From positions 27,199 to 62,440 of the forward strand of contig PKXU01000128.1 of NCBI GenBank assembly GCA_003132445.1: a stretch of 35,242 bases of DNA, in the 5' to 3' direction. This DNA comes from Acidobacteriaceae bacterium (GTDB taxonomy: Bacteria > Acidobacteriota > Terriglobia > Terriglobales > Acidobacteriaceae). The notes beneath the pieces were generated by a model that was not told the origin of the DNA, made no database searches, and was given only the letters and a program-made list of their open reading frames with translations. Each line of letters starts with the position of its first letter. Position 1 is the stretch's first letter. Made by a program: the position numbers and the translations under genes. Below are positions 1 through 6,937 of the stretch, one piece after another.

Positions 1-1147
1 TGGCGTAGGTGGAGAACTTGTATCCGCGGCGGTATTCGAATTTGTCGACAGCCTTCATCAGGCCGACGTTGCCTTCCTGAATCAGGTCGAGAAATTGCAG
101 CCCGCGATTGCCGTACTTTTTGGCGATGGAAACCACCAGACGCAGGTTGGCTTCGATGAGCTCGCGCTTGGCCTGTTCGGCATTCATGTCACCCTGAATC
201 ATGCGGCGCTGGGTGCGCTGCAACTCAGAGAAGGTCATGCCGGCTTCGTCCTCGAGCCTTTTGATTTCGAGGCGATGCTGGCGCTGGGTGGCGCGGTAGT
301 TTTTCTTAAGCTCGTCGCTGCGGGTCGCGGTGATTCTGGATTCAAGATTCACGACTTCGCGTTCCAGGGAGCGCATGAGCTCGATCGTCTTATTCACCCG
401 CTCGATGAGACGCTTGCGCTCCGCTGGAATAAAACCCAGATTGCGGATGATGAGAGAGATGCGGACCATTTCGCGAGACAGGTGACCGCGGCAACGGCGA
501 TATTCGCGAGGTTTTTTCTTGGCCGACAGAGTGGTGAGACGTTCGGCCAGACGAAGGGCTGATTTGTAATGCTTGTTCAGTTCGTCGATGCGGCCGGTGA
601 CTTCGGCGACGCGGTCTTGCAGAATTTCATCGGTGATCTCTTCTTCATCGAAGACCACGGTGTCTTTGATGGAGCGCAGGCCATGTTTGAGATCTTCGCC
701 AATAGATATGACCTGCTGGATGACGATGGCGGAACGCGAAAGAGCTTTAAGAGAGGTGATTTGTCCGCGCTCGATGCGTTTGGCAATTTCCACTTCTTCT
801 TCGCGGGTGAGCAGCGGCGAGGCGCCCATTTCGCGCAGGTAAACGCGAACGGGATCGCTGGTGGAGTCGGCGACACTGGGAGTGAGGTCGAGTTCGACCT
901 CTTCGTTTTCCTGCGCCAGACGCTGTTCGAGCGTGGAAAAAGGCGAATGCGATTCGCCTTCGACTACATCGAGGCCGCGAGTGCCGATGGAGCTGAGCAT
1001 CTCGTCGACGTCCTGGGAAGAATGGGCATCTTTGGGGAGTATATCGTTGGCAAGCAGATCGTTCACCTCGTCGTCAGCGGTGTCCATCTTTGTGTTTCCG
1101 AGCCGGCTGTTCCCGAGCCGGCTATTTTGCAGCCGACTGTCGAGCAT
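1..1147 (-). CDS. rpoD: RNA polymerase primary sigma factor RpoD (sigma-70), C-terminal part outside window
   Basis: Primary sigma factor that directs RNA polymerase core to -35/-10 promoters. Reading the minus strand, the frame is open from the left edge to about 1147. It shows region 1.2 ([20 protein letters not shown]), a charged helical non-conserved region, and then region 2 with [40 protein letters not shown] and [10 protein letters not shown] at the very edge. Regions 3 and 4 must lie left of base 1. Two starts are possible: ATG at 1147, or ATG at 1087 (MDTADDEV). The 20 residues between them are encoded by a 15-bp tandem repeat ([15 protein letters not shown]), which makes the shorter start plausible. 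Neither start has a strong Shine-Dalgarno. The family call is very secure; only the exact start is doubtful. Confidence 0.96.
   Translation of the reverse strand, partial: MLDSRLQNSRLGNSRLGNTKMDTADDEVNDLLANDILPKDAHSSQDVDEMLSSIGTRGLDVVEGESHSPFSTLEQRLAQENEEVELDLTPSVADSTSDPVRVYLREMGASPLLTREEEVEIAKRIERGQITSLKALSRSAIVIQQVISIGEDLKHGLRSIKDTVVFDEEEITDEILQDRVAEVTGRIDELNKHYKSALRLAERLTTLSAKKKPREYRRCRGHLSREMVRISLIIRNLGFIPAERKRLIERVNKTIELMRSLEREVVNLESRITATRSDELKKNYRATQRQHRLEIKRLEDEAGMTFSELQRTQRRMIQGDMNAEQAKRELIEANLRLVVSIAKKYGNRGLQFLDLIQEGNVGLMKAVDKFEYRRGYKFSTYA
1094..1138. repeat. 15-bp tandem repeat, 3 units, at the 5' end of rpoD
   Basis: On the plus strand the units are GTTTCCGAGCCGGCT (1094-1108), GTTCCCGAGCCGGCT (1109-1123) and a diverged ATTTTGCAGCCGACT (1124-1138). 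If rpoD starts at 1147 the array is translated as three pentapeptides; if it starts at 1087 the array is in the leader. A unit of 15 bp keeps the frame in either case. Confidence 0.85.
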
Positions 1148-1670
1148 CGATCGATTCTTAGTGTCGCCTATGGCCAAGTGGAATAACCTTTTTCGGTGCT
1201 TCTGTATGGGGAGAAGCGAACTTGGGAGTACCGCGGCAAGTTCAACAGAAAGCGGATTAACCGTAGATTGATGCTAGCACAGGCGGGGGCGCATGCCTAT
1301 TCTGGTGTGCCTCCATTTGAATTTTTCGGTCGATAGTTCGTGGTCGTCCCGAGTGCAGCGGTTCCCTGAAATGAAGTCGACGGGATCTCCACTGGTCGTA
1401 TCTTTCCTGGTCGTATCTATGGGAGATCCCTCACGCGGCTGAAGTACGCCGCGTTTCGGGACGACTTGGCGTCGTAGGAGAATAAATTAAAACTCGGCCA
1501 CTACCCCTATTCTTGAAAAATAGGGGGAATTGTGCGAGGCTGACACGCCCGCCGGGAAGGGAGTTTCACGTTGCGGTCCCGATTCGGGCAAAAAAGAAAA
1601 ACCTGTGCAAATTTGAACATGTTTTGGGAGTGATCGGCTGTACCGTGAAGGCACCGAGGGGTTCTTCGTT
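1148..1670. other. Intergenic region between divergent rpoD and the LolA-like gene; several hairpins, no gene seen
   Basis: About 520 bases without a convincing coding region. It holds three potential stem-loops: GGGATCTCC (1382-1390) with GGAGATCCC (1422-1430) enclosing two 15-bp direct repeats; ACGCGGC (1433-1439) with GCCGCGT (1448-1454); and CCCCTATT (1504-1511) with AATAGGGG (1519-1526). None has a T-tract, so they are not obvious terminators. Promoters for both flanking genes presumably lie here, but no clear pair of boxes could be assigned. Confidence 0.5.
1382..1430. repeat. Tandem 15-bp repeat enclosed by a 9-bp inverted repeat
   Basis: CTGGTCGTATCTTTC (1392-1406) is followed directly by CTGGTCGTATCTATG (1407-1421), with 13 of 15 bases identical. 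The pair sits between GGGATCTCC (1382-1390) and its exact complement GGAGATCCC (1422-1430), so the whole could fold as a cruciform or RNA hairpin. Confidence 0.75.
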
Positions 1671-2450
1671 ATGAAAATTTCTGTGCGGGCGCCGGCTTTT
1701 GTGCGGATGCCGCTTGCGCTTCTGCTGGTTGGGGTGGGAACGATGCAGGCGGGAGCCGGGGCGCTGGATCCGATAGCGACGAGCCCGATGTTGAGCGCGG
1801 ACGAAGTCGCGAACCGAATGGTGGAGCGAAATCTGGAGCGGGCACGTGCTCTGGAGTCGTACCAGGGGACGAGGGTGTATCGTCTGGAATATCGCGGGTT
1901 TTTGGGAAACAGAACCGCGGAAGTGGTGGTGGATGTGAAGTACCAATCTCCGGCGACCAAGGAATTCAGCATCCGGTCAGAAAAGGGGTCGAAAATCATT
2001 ATCGACCGGATCTTCAAGCGGGTGCTGCAGACGGAAAAAGACGCGCTGAGCGAGGAGAAGCAGCGCGGGGTAGCGCTGAATCAGGAGAATTACCGTTTCA
2101 CGCTGGCCGGGTATGAAAGCGGACCGGGTGGGGCGAACTATATTCTTTTTGTAGAGCCGCGAACCGAGAACAAGCTGCTTTATCGCGGTCGAATCTGGGT
2201 GGATGCAGAGGATTTCGCTGTGGTGCGGATTGAGGCTAGTCCGGCGACCAATCCGTCGTTCTGGACGCGAGAGACAAAAGTGGAACAGACCTACTCGAAG
2301 GTGGGAATCTTCTGGCTGCCGTTATCGAATCGAAGCAGCAGCGAAATTCGGCTGGGCGGCCACGCCAGTTTCAGCATTGATTATCAGGCTTACCAGATTA
2401 CGGCGGCCGCGCCATTGCGAAAAGAGAACGATGTGGCGGGGAATCGCTAG
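1671..2450 (+). CDS. Outer-membrane lipoprotein-sorting-like (LolA/RseB-fold) exported protein
   Basis: Predicted 259-residue exported protein. Residues 1-32 form a signal peptide (KISVRAP, then a hydrophobic run LALLLVGVGTMQAGAGA). The mature part begins with LSADEVANRMVERNLERARALESYQGTR, which resembles the start of the LolA-like/RseB half-barrel domain (a helix, then strands such as YRLEYRGFL and AEVVVDVKYQSP). The C-terminal half continues in strand-rich form (NKLLYRGRIWVDAEDFAVVRIEA, FSIDYQAYQIT). Members of this fold bind lipids or lipoproteins in the periplasm; the exact substrate here is unknown. It stands alone, convergent with the Crp gene downstream (44 bases between stops). The start ATG is chosen because it precedes the signal peptide. 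General call fairly secure, function not. Confidence 0.7.
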   Translation: MKISVRAPAFVRMPLALLLVGVGTMQAGAGALDPIATSPMLSADEVANRMVERNLERARALESYQGTRVYRLEYRGFLGNRTAEVVVDVKYQSPATKEFSIRSEKGSKIIIDRIFKRVLQTEKDALSEEKQRGVALNQENYRFTLAGYESGPGGANYILFVEPRTENKLLYRGRIWVDAEDFAVVRIEASPATNPSFWTRETKVEQTYSKVGIFWLPLSNRSSSEIRLGGHASFSIDYQAYQITAAAPLRKENDVAGNR

Positions 2451-2481
2451 AGCAATTCGGCAACGGGATGGAGCGGGAATC

Positions 2482-2511
2482 AGTCGTGCAAAACTTAGTC
2501 GTGTAGTACCA
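2482..2511. repeat. Imperfect 15-bp tandem repeat across the stop codon of the crp-like gene
   Basis: AGTCGTG at 2482-2488 recurs at 2497-2503, exactly 15 bases on. The second copy contains the stop codon and last codons of the minus-strand Crp gene. This is weaker than the other arrays in the window (about 7-9 of 15 positions match), but it has the same period and sits at a gene end. Confidence 0.4.
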
Positions 2512-3166
2512 CGCTGAGCAAAGAACTGTTAACCTCAAGGCCACTGTCTTCGCCCTTCGAGTACTGGATGAAACCCAACTTGCGAAAGCGGTTCATAAAA
2601 AAGCTGACGCGGGAACGAGTGGTTCCGATCATTTCGGCGAGAGTTTCCTGACTGATTTTAGGAACCACGGATTGAGGTATGCCCTCTTTGCCAAAGTGAG
2701 CAAGCATGAGAAGAGCGCGGGCTAATCTTTTTTCGCTGGAATTGAACAGCTGATCGATCAAGTCCTCTTCGTAACGGATATTGCGAGCCAATAAATAGGA
2801 GACGAACATATCGGAAAAAGCAGGCTCGCGGTGAAGGGCATCCATCATGGCCCGCCGTTCGATGCGCATCAGGTTGCACGGAGTCATGGAAAGTGCGGAT
2901 CCCATGCGCAGAGGCTGCCCGGCCAATGCGCCCTCGCCAATGAAATTGCCCTCGGTTATGAGGCCGATGGTCGCCTCTTTCCCCGTACTGGAAACTACAG
3001 ACAACCTGACTTTGCCCTCCAGGATGTAATAGATCGCGTCGGCTGCCTCTCCCTGGCTGAAGACGAAATGTTTCTTCGGAACTGTCAGACTTCTGCGACC
3101 CTCCCCAATGGTAGCCAGGAAGGTTAGGGGGTCGAACCGGCGGTTTTTTCTGATTAAGCTTGTCAT
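2495..3166 (-). CDS. Crp/Fnr-family transcriptional regulator (paralogue A)
   Basis: A 223-residue regulator of normal family length. Residues 8-120 are a cyclic-nucleotide-binding-type beta-roll (FDPLTFLATIGEG, FSQGEAADAIYYILEGKVRLSV, then the phosphate-cassette position GEGALAGQPLRMGSA). A long dimerisation helix follows, then a C-terminal winged helix with ISQETLAEMIGTTRSRVSFF. It lacks the Cys set of FNR, so an iron-sulfur cluster is unlikely; the ligand is unknown. ATG 3166 has GGAAGG four bases upstream. The promoter (TTGACA, -10 near 3260) is overlaid by two tandem GTAC-N6-GTAC boxes, suggesting repression, perhaps autoregulation. It is a close paralogue of the protein at 4088-4759, with an identical recognition-helix region. 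Confidence 0.93.
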   Translation of the reverse strand: MTSLIRKNRRFDPLTFLATIGEGRRSLTVPKKHFVFSQGEAADAIYYILEGKVRLSVVSSTGKEATIGLITEGNFIGEGALAGQPLRMGSALSMTPCNLMRIERRAMMDALHREPAFSDMFVSYLLARNIRYEEDLIDQLFNSSEKRLARALLMLAHFGKEGIPQSVVPKISQETLAEMIGTTRSRVSFFMNRFRKLGFIQYSKGEDSGLEVNSSLLSVVLHD

Positions 3167-3236
3167 GTCGCCTTCCGAGGGGTAGAGATACAGTCCGGGA
3201 ACCGGAGGCTAAGAGTCGAGCGTATGAGGGTAGTTC

Positions 3237-3270
3237 TGTACGATGGTGTACCTTGTACGATAGTGTACCG
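3237..3270. promoter_or_regulatory. Two tandem 17-bp operator-like boxes upstream of Crp paralogue A
   Basis: TGTACGATGGTGTACCT (3237-3253) and TGTACGATAGTGTACCG (3254-3270) are adjacent direct repeats differing at two positions. Each contains GTAC-N6-GTAC, a dyad with conserved half-sites. On the minus strand the distal copy covers the probable -10 and the proximal copy the probable transcription start. A related dyad precedes the second Crp gene. Confidence 0.65.
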
Positions 3271-3288
3271 ATGGAGGCCGTTTGTCAA
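3260..3288 (-). promoter_or_regulatory. Probable sigma-70 promoter of Crp paralogue A
   Basis: Read on the minus strand, a perfect TTGACA (3288-3283) is followed after 17 bases by CACTAT (3265-3260), a weak -10. Transcription would start near 3253, giving a leader of about 85 bases before ATG 3166. The -10 lies inside one of the tandem GTAC boxes. Confidence 0.5.
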
Positions 3289-3420
3289 TGGGTAGTGCGT
3301 GAGGCCGCAGTGAGGCGCTGACCTACATCACGGTGCCGTGAATACGGTGGACAGTGCGAGGAAGGTCAAGACTCACTCTGGTCTTGAGCGTTGGTTGACT
3401 CCAGTGACCGGGCCGGCAAA

Positions 3421-3612
3421 TTACGCCGCCGGGATGCATGAGAATGTGCGAGTGAAATGGAGGATTTCGACCGCAAACTTCGAGGTTGGTATTTTCTTTT
3501 TGGTTAGGCGAGAGACGTAGCAACCCTCGTGAACGGGTTGCCCGAGTTCGTCAGTCTTGCAATTTTCCAGACTCGCGCTTTGGTTGCAGATATTGCATAT
3601 AACCTGAAACAT
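3421..3612 (-). CDS. Small Cys-rich putative zinc-binding protein
   Basis: A 63-residue protein starting MFQVICNICNQSASLENCKT. It has a CxxC pair (C6, C9), C18, and then DELGQPVHEGCY with H28 and C31. A CxxC plus a downstream H-x2-C after a GxPVH turn suggests a single small zinc site of the LIM or zinc-ribbon type; similar small proteins of unknown function are common in Acidobacteria as far as I recall. The C-terminal half (LTKKKIPTSKFAVEI and on) is basic and then ordinary. ATG 3612 has a perfect AGGAGG (3620-3625) seven bases upstream, strong evidence that it is a real gene. It lies between the two Crp genes, on the same strand as paralogue A. Function unknown. Confidence 0.72.
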   Translation of the reverse strand: MFQVICNICNQSASLENCKTDELGQPVHEGCYVSRLTKKKIPTSKFAVEILHFTRTFSCIPAA

Positions 3613-4007
3613 TTTGGAGCCTCCTGGGAGAGGAATACAAGCCAGATTAAGGGTTCCTCAGCTGAATGTCTGAGCAATCCGGCTCATAATGGGAAAAACT
3701 TGGAAAAATTGTGTATAGGGGCTTTGAGACGCGGGAAAGCGAGTCGCCCGCCGGGTACTTAGCTAAGTATTTGACAACGCTGGACTTGGCCCTTACTAAA
3801 CGTTCCCGGACATGTGCTTCCCGTTTGCCGGGCGAGCGATCTGGAAACTCATCGCCATTCAAGAAATCTGACTGTTCCCCGCCATCGCCTTTGAAGAGTC
3901 TTGAGAGAGCTTAAAAGCGAGCCGCCCCGTCCTCCCTGCGCTTGTGCCAAGCATCACGTCCATCCGTGATCGAAATCGCAAAGTCAGATGCGGAAATGGC
4001 CGATTAT
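3613..4007. other. Intergenic stretch upstream of Crp paralogue B; no convincing gene
   Basis: About 400 bases. Overlapping frames on both strands show no recognisable motif, no good ribosome-binding site and atypical composition, so they are not called. The only signal is a promoter-like pair at 3771-3799 pointing right, which would give a leader of about 280 bases to the Crp gene or drive a short untranslated RNA. Confidence 0.4.
3771..3799 (+). promoter_or_regulatory. Candidate sigma-70 promoter pointing toward Crp paralogue B
   Basis: Perfect TTGACA (3771-3776), a 17-base spacer, then TACTAA (3794-3799, four of six consensus). The next plus-strand start codon is about 290 bases away. Confidence 0.4.
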
Positions 4008-4025
4008 ATGTACGACATCGCACAT
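4008..4025. promoter_or_regulatory. Operator-like dyad in front of Crp paralogue B
   Basis: ATGTACGACATCGCACAT is an 18-bp imperfect palindrome (14 of 18 positions symmetric). Its reverse complement matches the GTACGATGGTGTAC box of paralogue A at 11 of 14 positions. A TTATAT sequence at 4004-4009 could be the -10 that the dyad overlaps. Confidence 0.5.
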
Positions 4026-4087
4026 AAGGGTTGAATGATCTTCTACCCCCAATTAGCGAGGCGGTGGTTCAGATCGTGAGGAACAAC

Positions 4088-4759
4088 GTGCCGCACCGCT
4101 CGCGACACATCGTGTCGATTGACAAGGGCGACTTCGACCCAACGGTATTCCTTGCGACTGTCGGCGAGGGGAAGCAGGTCCTCGCCTTCGCCCAAGCCCA
4201 AACAATCTTCACGCAGGGCGACGTGGCTGACGCAATCTTCTACGTTCAGGAGGGCAAGGTTAGACTCACCGTCGTATCCACGGCTGGCAAGGAAGCGACG
4301 ATTGGCATACGAAACGTCGGAGACTTTTGCGGAGAGGGCGCCCTGGCTGGGCAGCCCGTGCGCATGGAATCGGCAACGGCTATGACCGGCTGCGTGCTTC
4401 TCCGCATTATCAAGAAGTCAATGATACGCGCGCTCCAAGAGCGCACATTTTCTGATCTGTTCCTGGCGTATCTGCTGGAACGGAACATCCGCAACGAAGC
4501 GGACCTGGTTGACCAACTCTTCAACTCCAGCGAAAGGAGATTGGCTCGCCTTTTGTTGTTGCTCGCTCGATTCGGCAAGAAAGGCGCACAGACTTCGATT
4601 CCCAGGATCAGCCAGGAGATTCTCGGGGAGATGATCGGCACGACACGGTCGCGGGTCAGTTTTTTCATGAATCGTTTCAGAGGGATGGGCTTAGTTGAGT
4701 ATGACGAGAATGAGATACGGGTTCATAGTTCCCTTCTCAATGTCGTCCTCCAGGACTGA
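4088..4759 (+). CDS. Crp/Fnr-family transcriptional regulator (paralogue B)
   Basis: Same architecture as the regulator at 2495-3166. The sensor beta-roll is FDPTVFLATVGEG, FTQGDVADAIFYVQEGKVRLTV, GEGALAGQPVRMESA. A dimerisation helix with LVDQLFNSSERRLARLLLLLARFGKK follows, then a winged helix. EMIGTTRSRVSFFMNRFR is identical in both proteins, so both should read the same DNA site. I prefer GTG 4088, preceded by GAGGA with five bases spacing, which gives exactly 223 residues like paralogue A. An in-frame TTG at 4031 would add 19 residues but has its AAGGG directly abutting and would put the dyad at 4008-4025 almost on the start. The regulator is divergent from paralogue A. Ligand and targets are unknown. 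Confidence 0.92.
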   Translation: MPHRSRHIVSIDKGDFDPTVFLATVGEGKQVLAFAQAQTIFTQGDVADAIFYVQEGKVRLTVVSTAGKEATIGIRNVGDFCGEGALAGQPVRMESATAMTGCVLLRIIKKSMIRALQERTFSDLFLAYLLERNIRNEADLVDQLFNSSERRLARLLLLLARFGKKGAQTSIPRISQEILGEMIGTTRSRVSFFMNRFRGMGLVEYDENEIRVHSSLLNVVLQD

Positions 4760-4764
4760 TGCAA

Positions 4765-4787
4765 GTTGTACAACCCTGGCACCGGTG
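4765..4787. promoter_or_regulatory. Two short perfect palindromes before the 71-residue protein gene
   Basis: GTTGTACAAC (4765-4774) and CACCGGTG (4780-4787) are perfect palindromes in the 56-base gap between Crp paralogue B and the small gene at 4816. The first has a GTAC core like the Crp boxes but lacks the N6 spacing. They may be operator sites or chance. Confidence 0.3.
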
Positions 4788-4815
4788 TAACCCAGCCCTC
4801 GATTGAGGAGTTTCT

Positions 4816-5031
4816 ATGGCGGACCATCCGACGGAGTTGACGAAACATCTATCCCAACTCTTACAGCAAACAATGAGGGAAACCGATCCAGTGGAGCACG
4901 ACAAACTCGGGACTGAAATCTGGCGAGTCCTCCGTGAACAAGAACATCTTTATTCTCCGAGACAGATAGCTTCCAATGTTCCCCGCCTTACGTTCATCCC
5001 CCAAGGAAGAGCCACCAAGATTCATGAATGA
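4816..5031 (+). CDS. Small hypothetical soluble protein (71 aa)
   Basis: Starts MADHPTELTKHLSQLLQQTM and is largely helical and charged, ending RATKIHE. ATG 4816 follows GAGGAG with five bases spacing, a good ribosome-binding site. It lies 56 bases after the Crp gene on the same strand and may be co-transcribed with it. The helical middle (ETDPVEHDKLGTEIWRVLRE) resembles short acidobacterial proteins of the type 'DPxKLxELxxEIxRLLxE', a similarity of pattern only. No function can be given. Confidence 0.6.
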   Translation: MADHPTELTKHLSQLLQQTMRETDPVEHDKLGTEIWRVLREQEHLYSPRQIASNVPRLTFIPQGRATKIHE

Positions 5032-5220
5032 CTTCCTTTGACGTGTTGACATCGCTTCGAGCTATTTGCTTCACTCACGCACAAAACGCGAAGGGATCAG
5101 GCACCCTCTCTTGAATCGTGTCAGCAGGAGTCAAATAAGGGCAAAGGCTGGGCCCCGCCCAAGTAACTATCGCTAGCAGCTCTGGCGAAGTAAACTCTTG
5201 TCATTCAGCCGAAGATTCCT

Positions 5221-6069
5221 ATGCGCCTGCTGCGCCTTCGAGATGTCAAGATTGGGCTCAACGACCGCGTATTCCGCCACGCGCGTTTGCGAGCTTTGAT
5301 CGTCTGGCTTGCTGGATTCGCCGCCACCACGGCGTTGTTCTTCCATGCATACACTGGAAAGTGGACGCCCGGCTATATCTTCGGCTCATTTCTACTGCTC
5401 TTTCTGCTTTTGACTCTCAGGATGGTCACTGCGCGCTCCCACCCGTCAAATTGGCTCGTCCGGATGAACGAGACGGGAATTTACCTTCAATATCGTTCTT
5501 ATCTGAACTACGAGTTGCCCGCCGACGACCCTTCGGTCGTTTTCCTTTCCCTCGGCGAGATCGCGTCGGCCCGACTAGTCAAAGAGCGCGTCGAGACACC
5601 TGATCCGGCAAAGCCAGGCGCCACGCAAACCCAATACCTGCGCTTTGTGGAACTTGAGTTATCCGGCGATACCGCGCCTCTTGCGGATGCGCTACAGGCT
5701 GAGCGTGGCGAACAGGCCCCATTGGAGAAACGCTGGTATGGAACCAGTTCGACTCTTTACCGGGATTATCCAGTCACAATGACCGCGCCGACGTTCCTTC
5801 GTATACGTTGGGACGTTGTGCCTGGCGCACAGAAGTTCCTCGATGCCCTGCGCTCCTACACGGCCATTGCCGATCCGGTTTCTTTAACTCAGGACTTCAC
5901 GCGCCTGAAATCGCTCAGCCGCGAAGAACAACAGCAGCAACTCCGCGAACTCACCGTCCGCGGCCAGACTATCACTGCCGTCTACGCCGCCCGCAAACTC
6001 TACGGCTGCAGCTTAGGAGAGGCAAAAGAGATGGTGGATTCTCTGCGCGAGAATAAGGTGCCGCAGTAG
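5221..6069 (+). CDS. Membrane protein of unknown function with L7/L12-like C-terminal motif
   Basis: A 282-residue protein. Two membrane segments lie near the N-terminus (about 27-43, LIVWLAGFAATTALFFHAY, and 51-68, GYIFGSFLLLFLLLTLRM). A cytosolic-type domain follows with strand-like pieces (NETGIYLQYRSYLNYELP, VVFLSLGEIASARLVKE, YLRFVELELSG). This domain looks like a PH-like module reading a bound ligand or membrane, but that is a guess. The last 40 residues, RGQTITAVYAARKLYGCSLG then EAKEMVDSL, match the pattern of the ribosomal L7/L12 C-terminal domain helix-turn-helix (xxIKxxREixGxGLkEAKxxVe). Such a tail fused to membrane proteins may mediate protein contacts. ATG 5221 has only a weak upstream AAGA. 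Stand-alone gene. Confidence 0.65.
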   Translation: MRLLRLRDVKIGLNDRVFRHARLRALIVWLAGFAATTALFFHAYTGKWTPGYIFGSFLLLFLLLTLRMVTARSHPSNWLVRMNETGIYLQYRSYLNYELPADDPSVVFLSLGEIASARLVKERVETPDPAKPGATQTQYLRFVELELSGDTAPLADALQAERGEQAPLEKRWYGTSSTLYRDYPVTMTAPTFLRIRWDVVPGAQKFLDALRSYTAIADPVSLTQDFTRLKSLSREEQQQQLRELTVRGQTITAVYAARKLYGCSLGEAKEMVDSLRENKVPQ

Positions 6070-6131
6070 TCGCCTGAATCCCGTCTCGTGGCAATGCACC
6101 GGGTATGATTCCGTGCTCGTGCTAACGTGCC

Positions 6132-6680
6132 CTACTTCTTCGTAGCCTTCGCGTCCATGAACGTCATCCAGGTGGTGCCGTCGATTGAGACTTCGTATTT
6201 CAAAGTGTAGCTTGTGGGCGAGAGAATTTTCGTGGTCATTCTGAGGTTGACGTCTTGCCCGCCATAGTTCTGCGTGTGCGTCCAGGTCCAGGTATCGCCG
6301 CTGACGGTGCCTTTCGAGGCCTCGCGGCGCCCCTGGCTGTTGAACTGGTCAAACGTATATTCGTTCTTGTCGGTGTCATATCCCATGAACGCAACCGCTT
6401 TGCCGTCGCCTCCCAATTCCGTGGGCATCTTGAAATCCGCGTGACCTTCGACAAAGAAATTACCCGGCATCCACTGCCTGGTGTCGGTGGAAGTGAATTT
6501 TCCGCCCGCGCCCCACGGACCTTGCCCGATTGTGCCTTCGACCGTCCAGTTTCCGACGAAGTAGTCGAGTTTCTTCAGTTCGGGGCCCGGCGTAGTGGAC
6601 ATCTGCGCCCCGGCAGAAGCCGCGAACAAAACAGCTGTAAATAAAGCCAGCGAAGAAATCAGAACTTTTTTCAGCTGCAT
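6132..6680 (-). CDS. Exported DUF1579-family protein
   Basis: A 182-residue protein with a signal peptide (MQLKKVLISSLALFTAVLFA, cleavage near SAGA-Q). The mature part opens PGPELKKLDYFVGNWTVEGT, the typical start of DUF1579 lipocalin-like proteins, followed by strands such as FFVEGHADFKM, AVAFMGYDTDKNEYTFDQF and YTLKYEVSIDGTTWMTFMDA. Family members are of unknown function, probably small beta-barrels. Start 6680 is preferred over upstream ATG 6758 because AAGGAG lies seven bases before it and the signal peptide then begins at residue 1. A perfect palindrome at 6769-6780 lies about 90 bases upstream and may be an operator. Confidence 0.82.
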   Translation of the reverse strand: MQLKKVLISSLALFTAVLFAASAGAQMSTTPGPELKKLDYFVGNWTVEGTIGQGPWGAGGKFTSTDTRQWMPGNFFVEGHADFKMPTELGGDGKAVAFMGYDTDKNEYTFDQFNSQGRREASKGTVSGDTWTWTHTQNYGGQDVNLRMTTKILSPTSYTLKYEVSIDGTTWMTFMDAKATKK

Positions 6681-6768
6681 AGATGCGCTCCTTGCGAGAA
6701 TGTCGATCACCACGGATGGTAGAAGAGTTGCTGCCCGCTGCCCAGTGGGATTCGTCACCGGTTGGCTA

Positions 6769-6780
6769 TGACAATTGTCA
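6769..6780. promoter_or_regulatory. Perfect 12-bp palindrome upstream of the DUF1579 gene
   Basis: TGACAATTGTCA is fully symmetric and lies about 90 bases upstream of ATG 6680. Its form (TGACA-N2-TGTCA) is typical of dimeric helix-turn-helix repressor sites, but no local regulator gene identifies the protein that binds it. Confidence 0.35.
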
Positions 6781-6819
6781 CGTGGCTCGCCAGGTCTCGA
6801 GACAGCTCTAGGTTAGTGA

Positions 6820-6851
6820 GATTGTTGATTTCTGATTGCTGATTGTTGATT
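6820..6851. repeat. Heptamer tandem repeat (GATTGYT type), 4.5 units
   Basis: Units GATTGTT, GATTTCT, GATTGCT, GATTGTT, GATT follow one another without gaps. The reverse complement of the unit is the AATCAGC/AATCAAC unit of the next array, so the two arrays face each other and could pair. Confidence 0.85.
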
Positions 6852-6887
6852 AAAACCCAGCGGACAATGCCCTTTCGCCTGATCTTC

Positions 6888-6934
6888 AATCAGAAAATCA
6901 GCAATCAAAAATCAGCAATCAGCAATCAGAAATC
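6888..6934. repeat. Heptamer tandem repeat (AATCAGC type), about 6.5 units
   Basis: Units AATCAGA, (A)AATCAGC, AATCAAA, AATCAGC, AATCAGC, AATCAGA, AATC run up to three bases before the stop codon of the SnoaL-like gene (6938). Together with the inverted array at 6820-6851 it brackets a 36-base spacer. Confidence 0.85.
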
Positions 6935-6937
6935 GCC

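Noticed and set aside
95..1271. Several long plus-strand open frames (about 100-205 codons) at the left end
   Set aside because: They are antisense to a clear rpoD frame on the minus strand.
3647..3914. Two overlapping 67-71 codon frames on opposite strands before Crp paralogue B
   Set aside because: No motif or ribosome-binding site in either.
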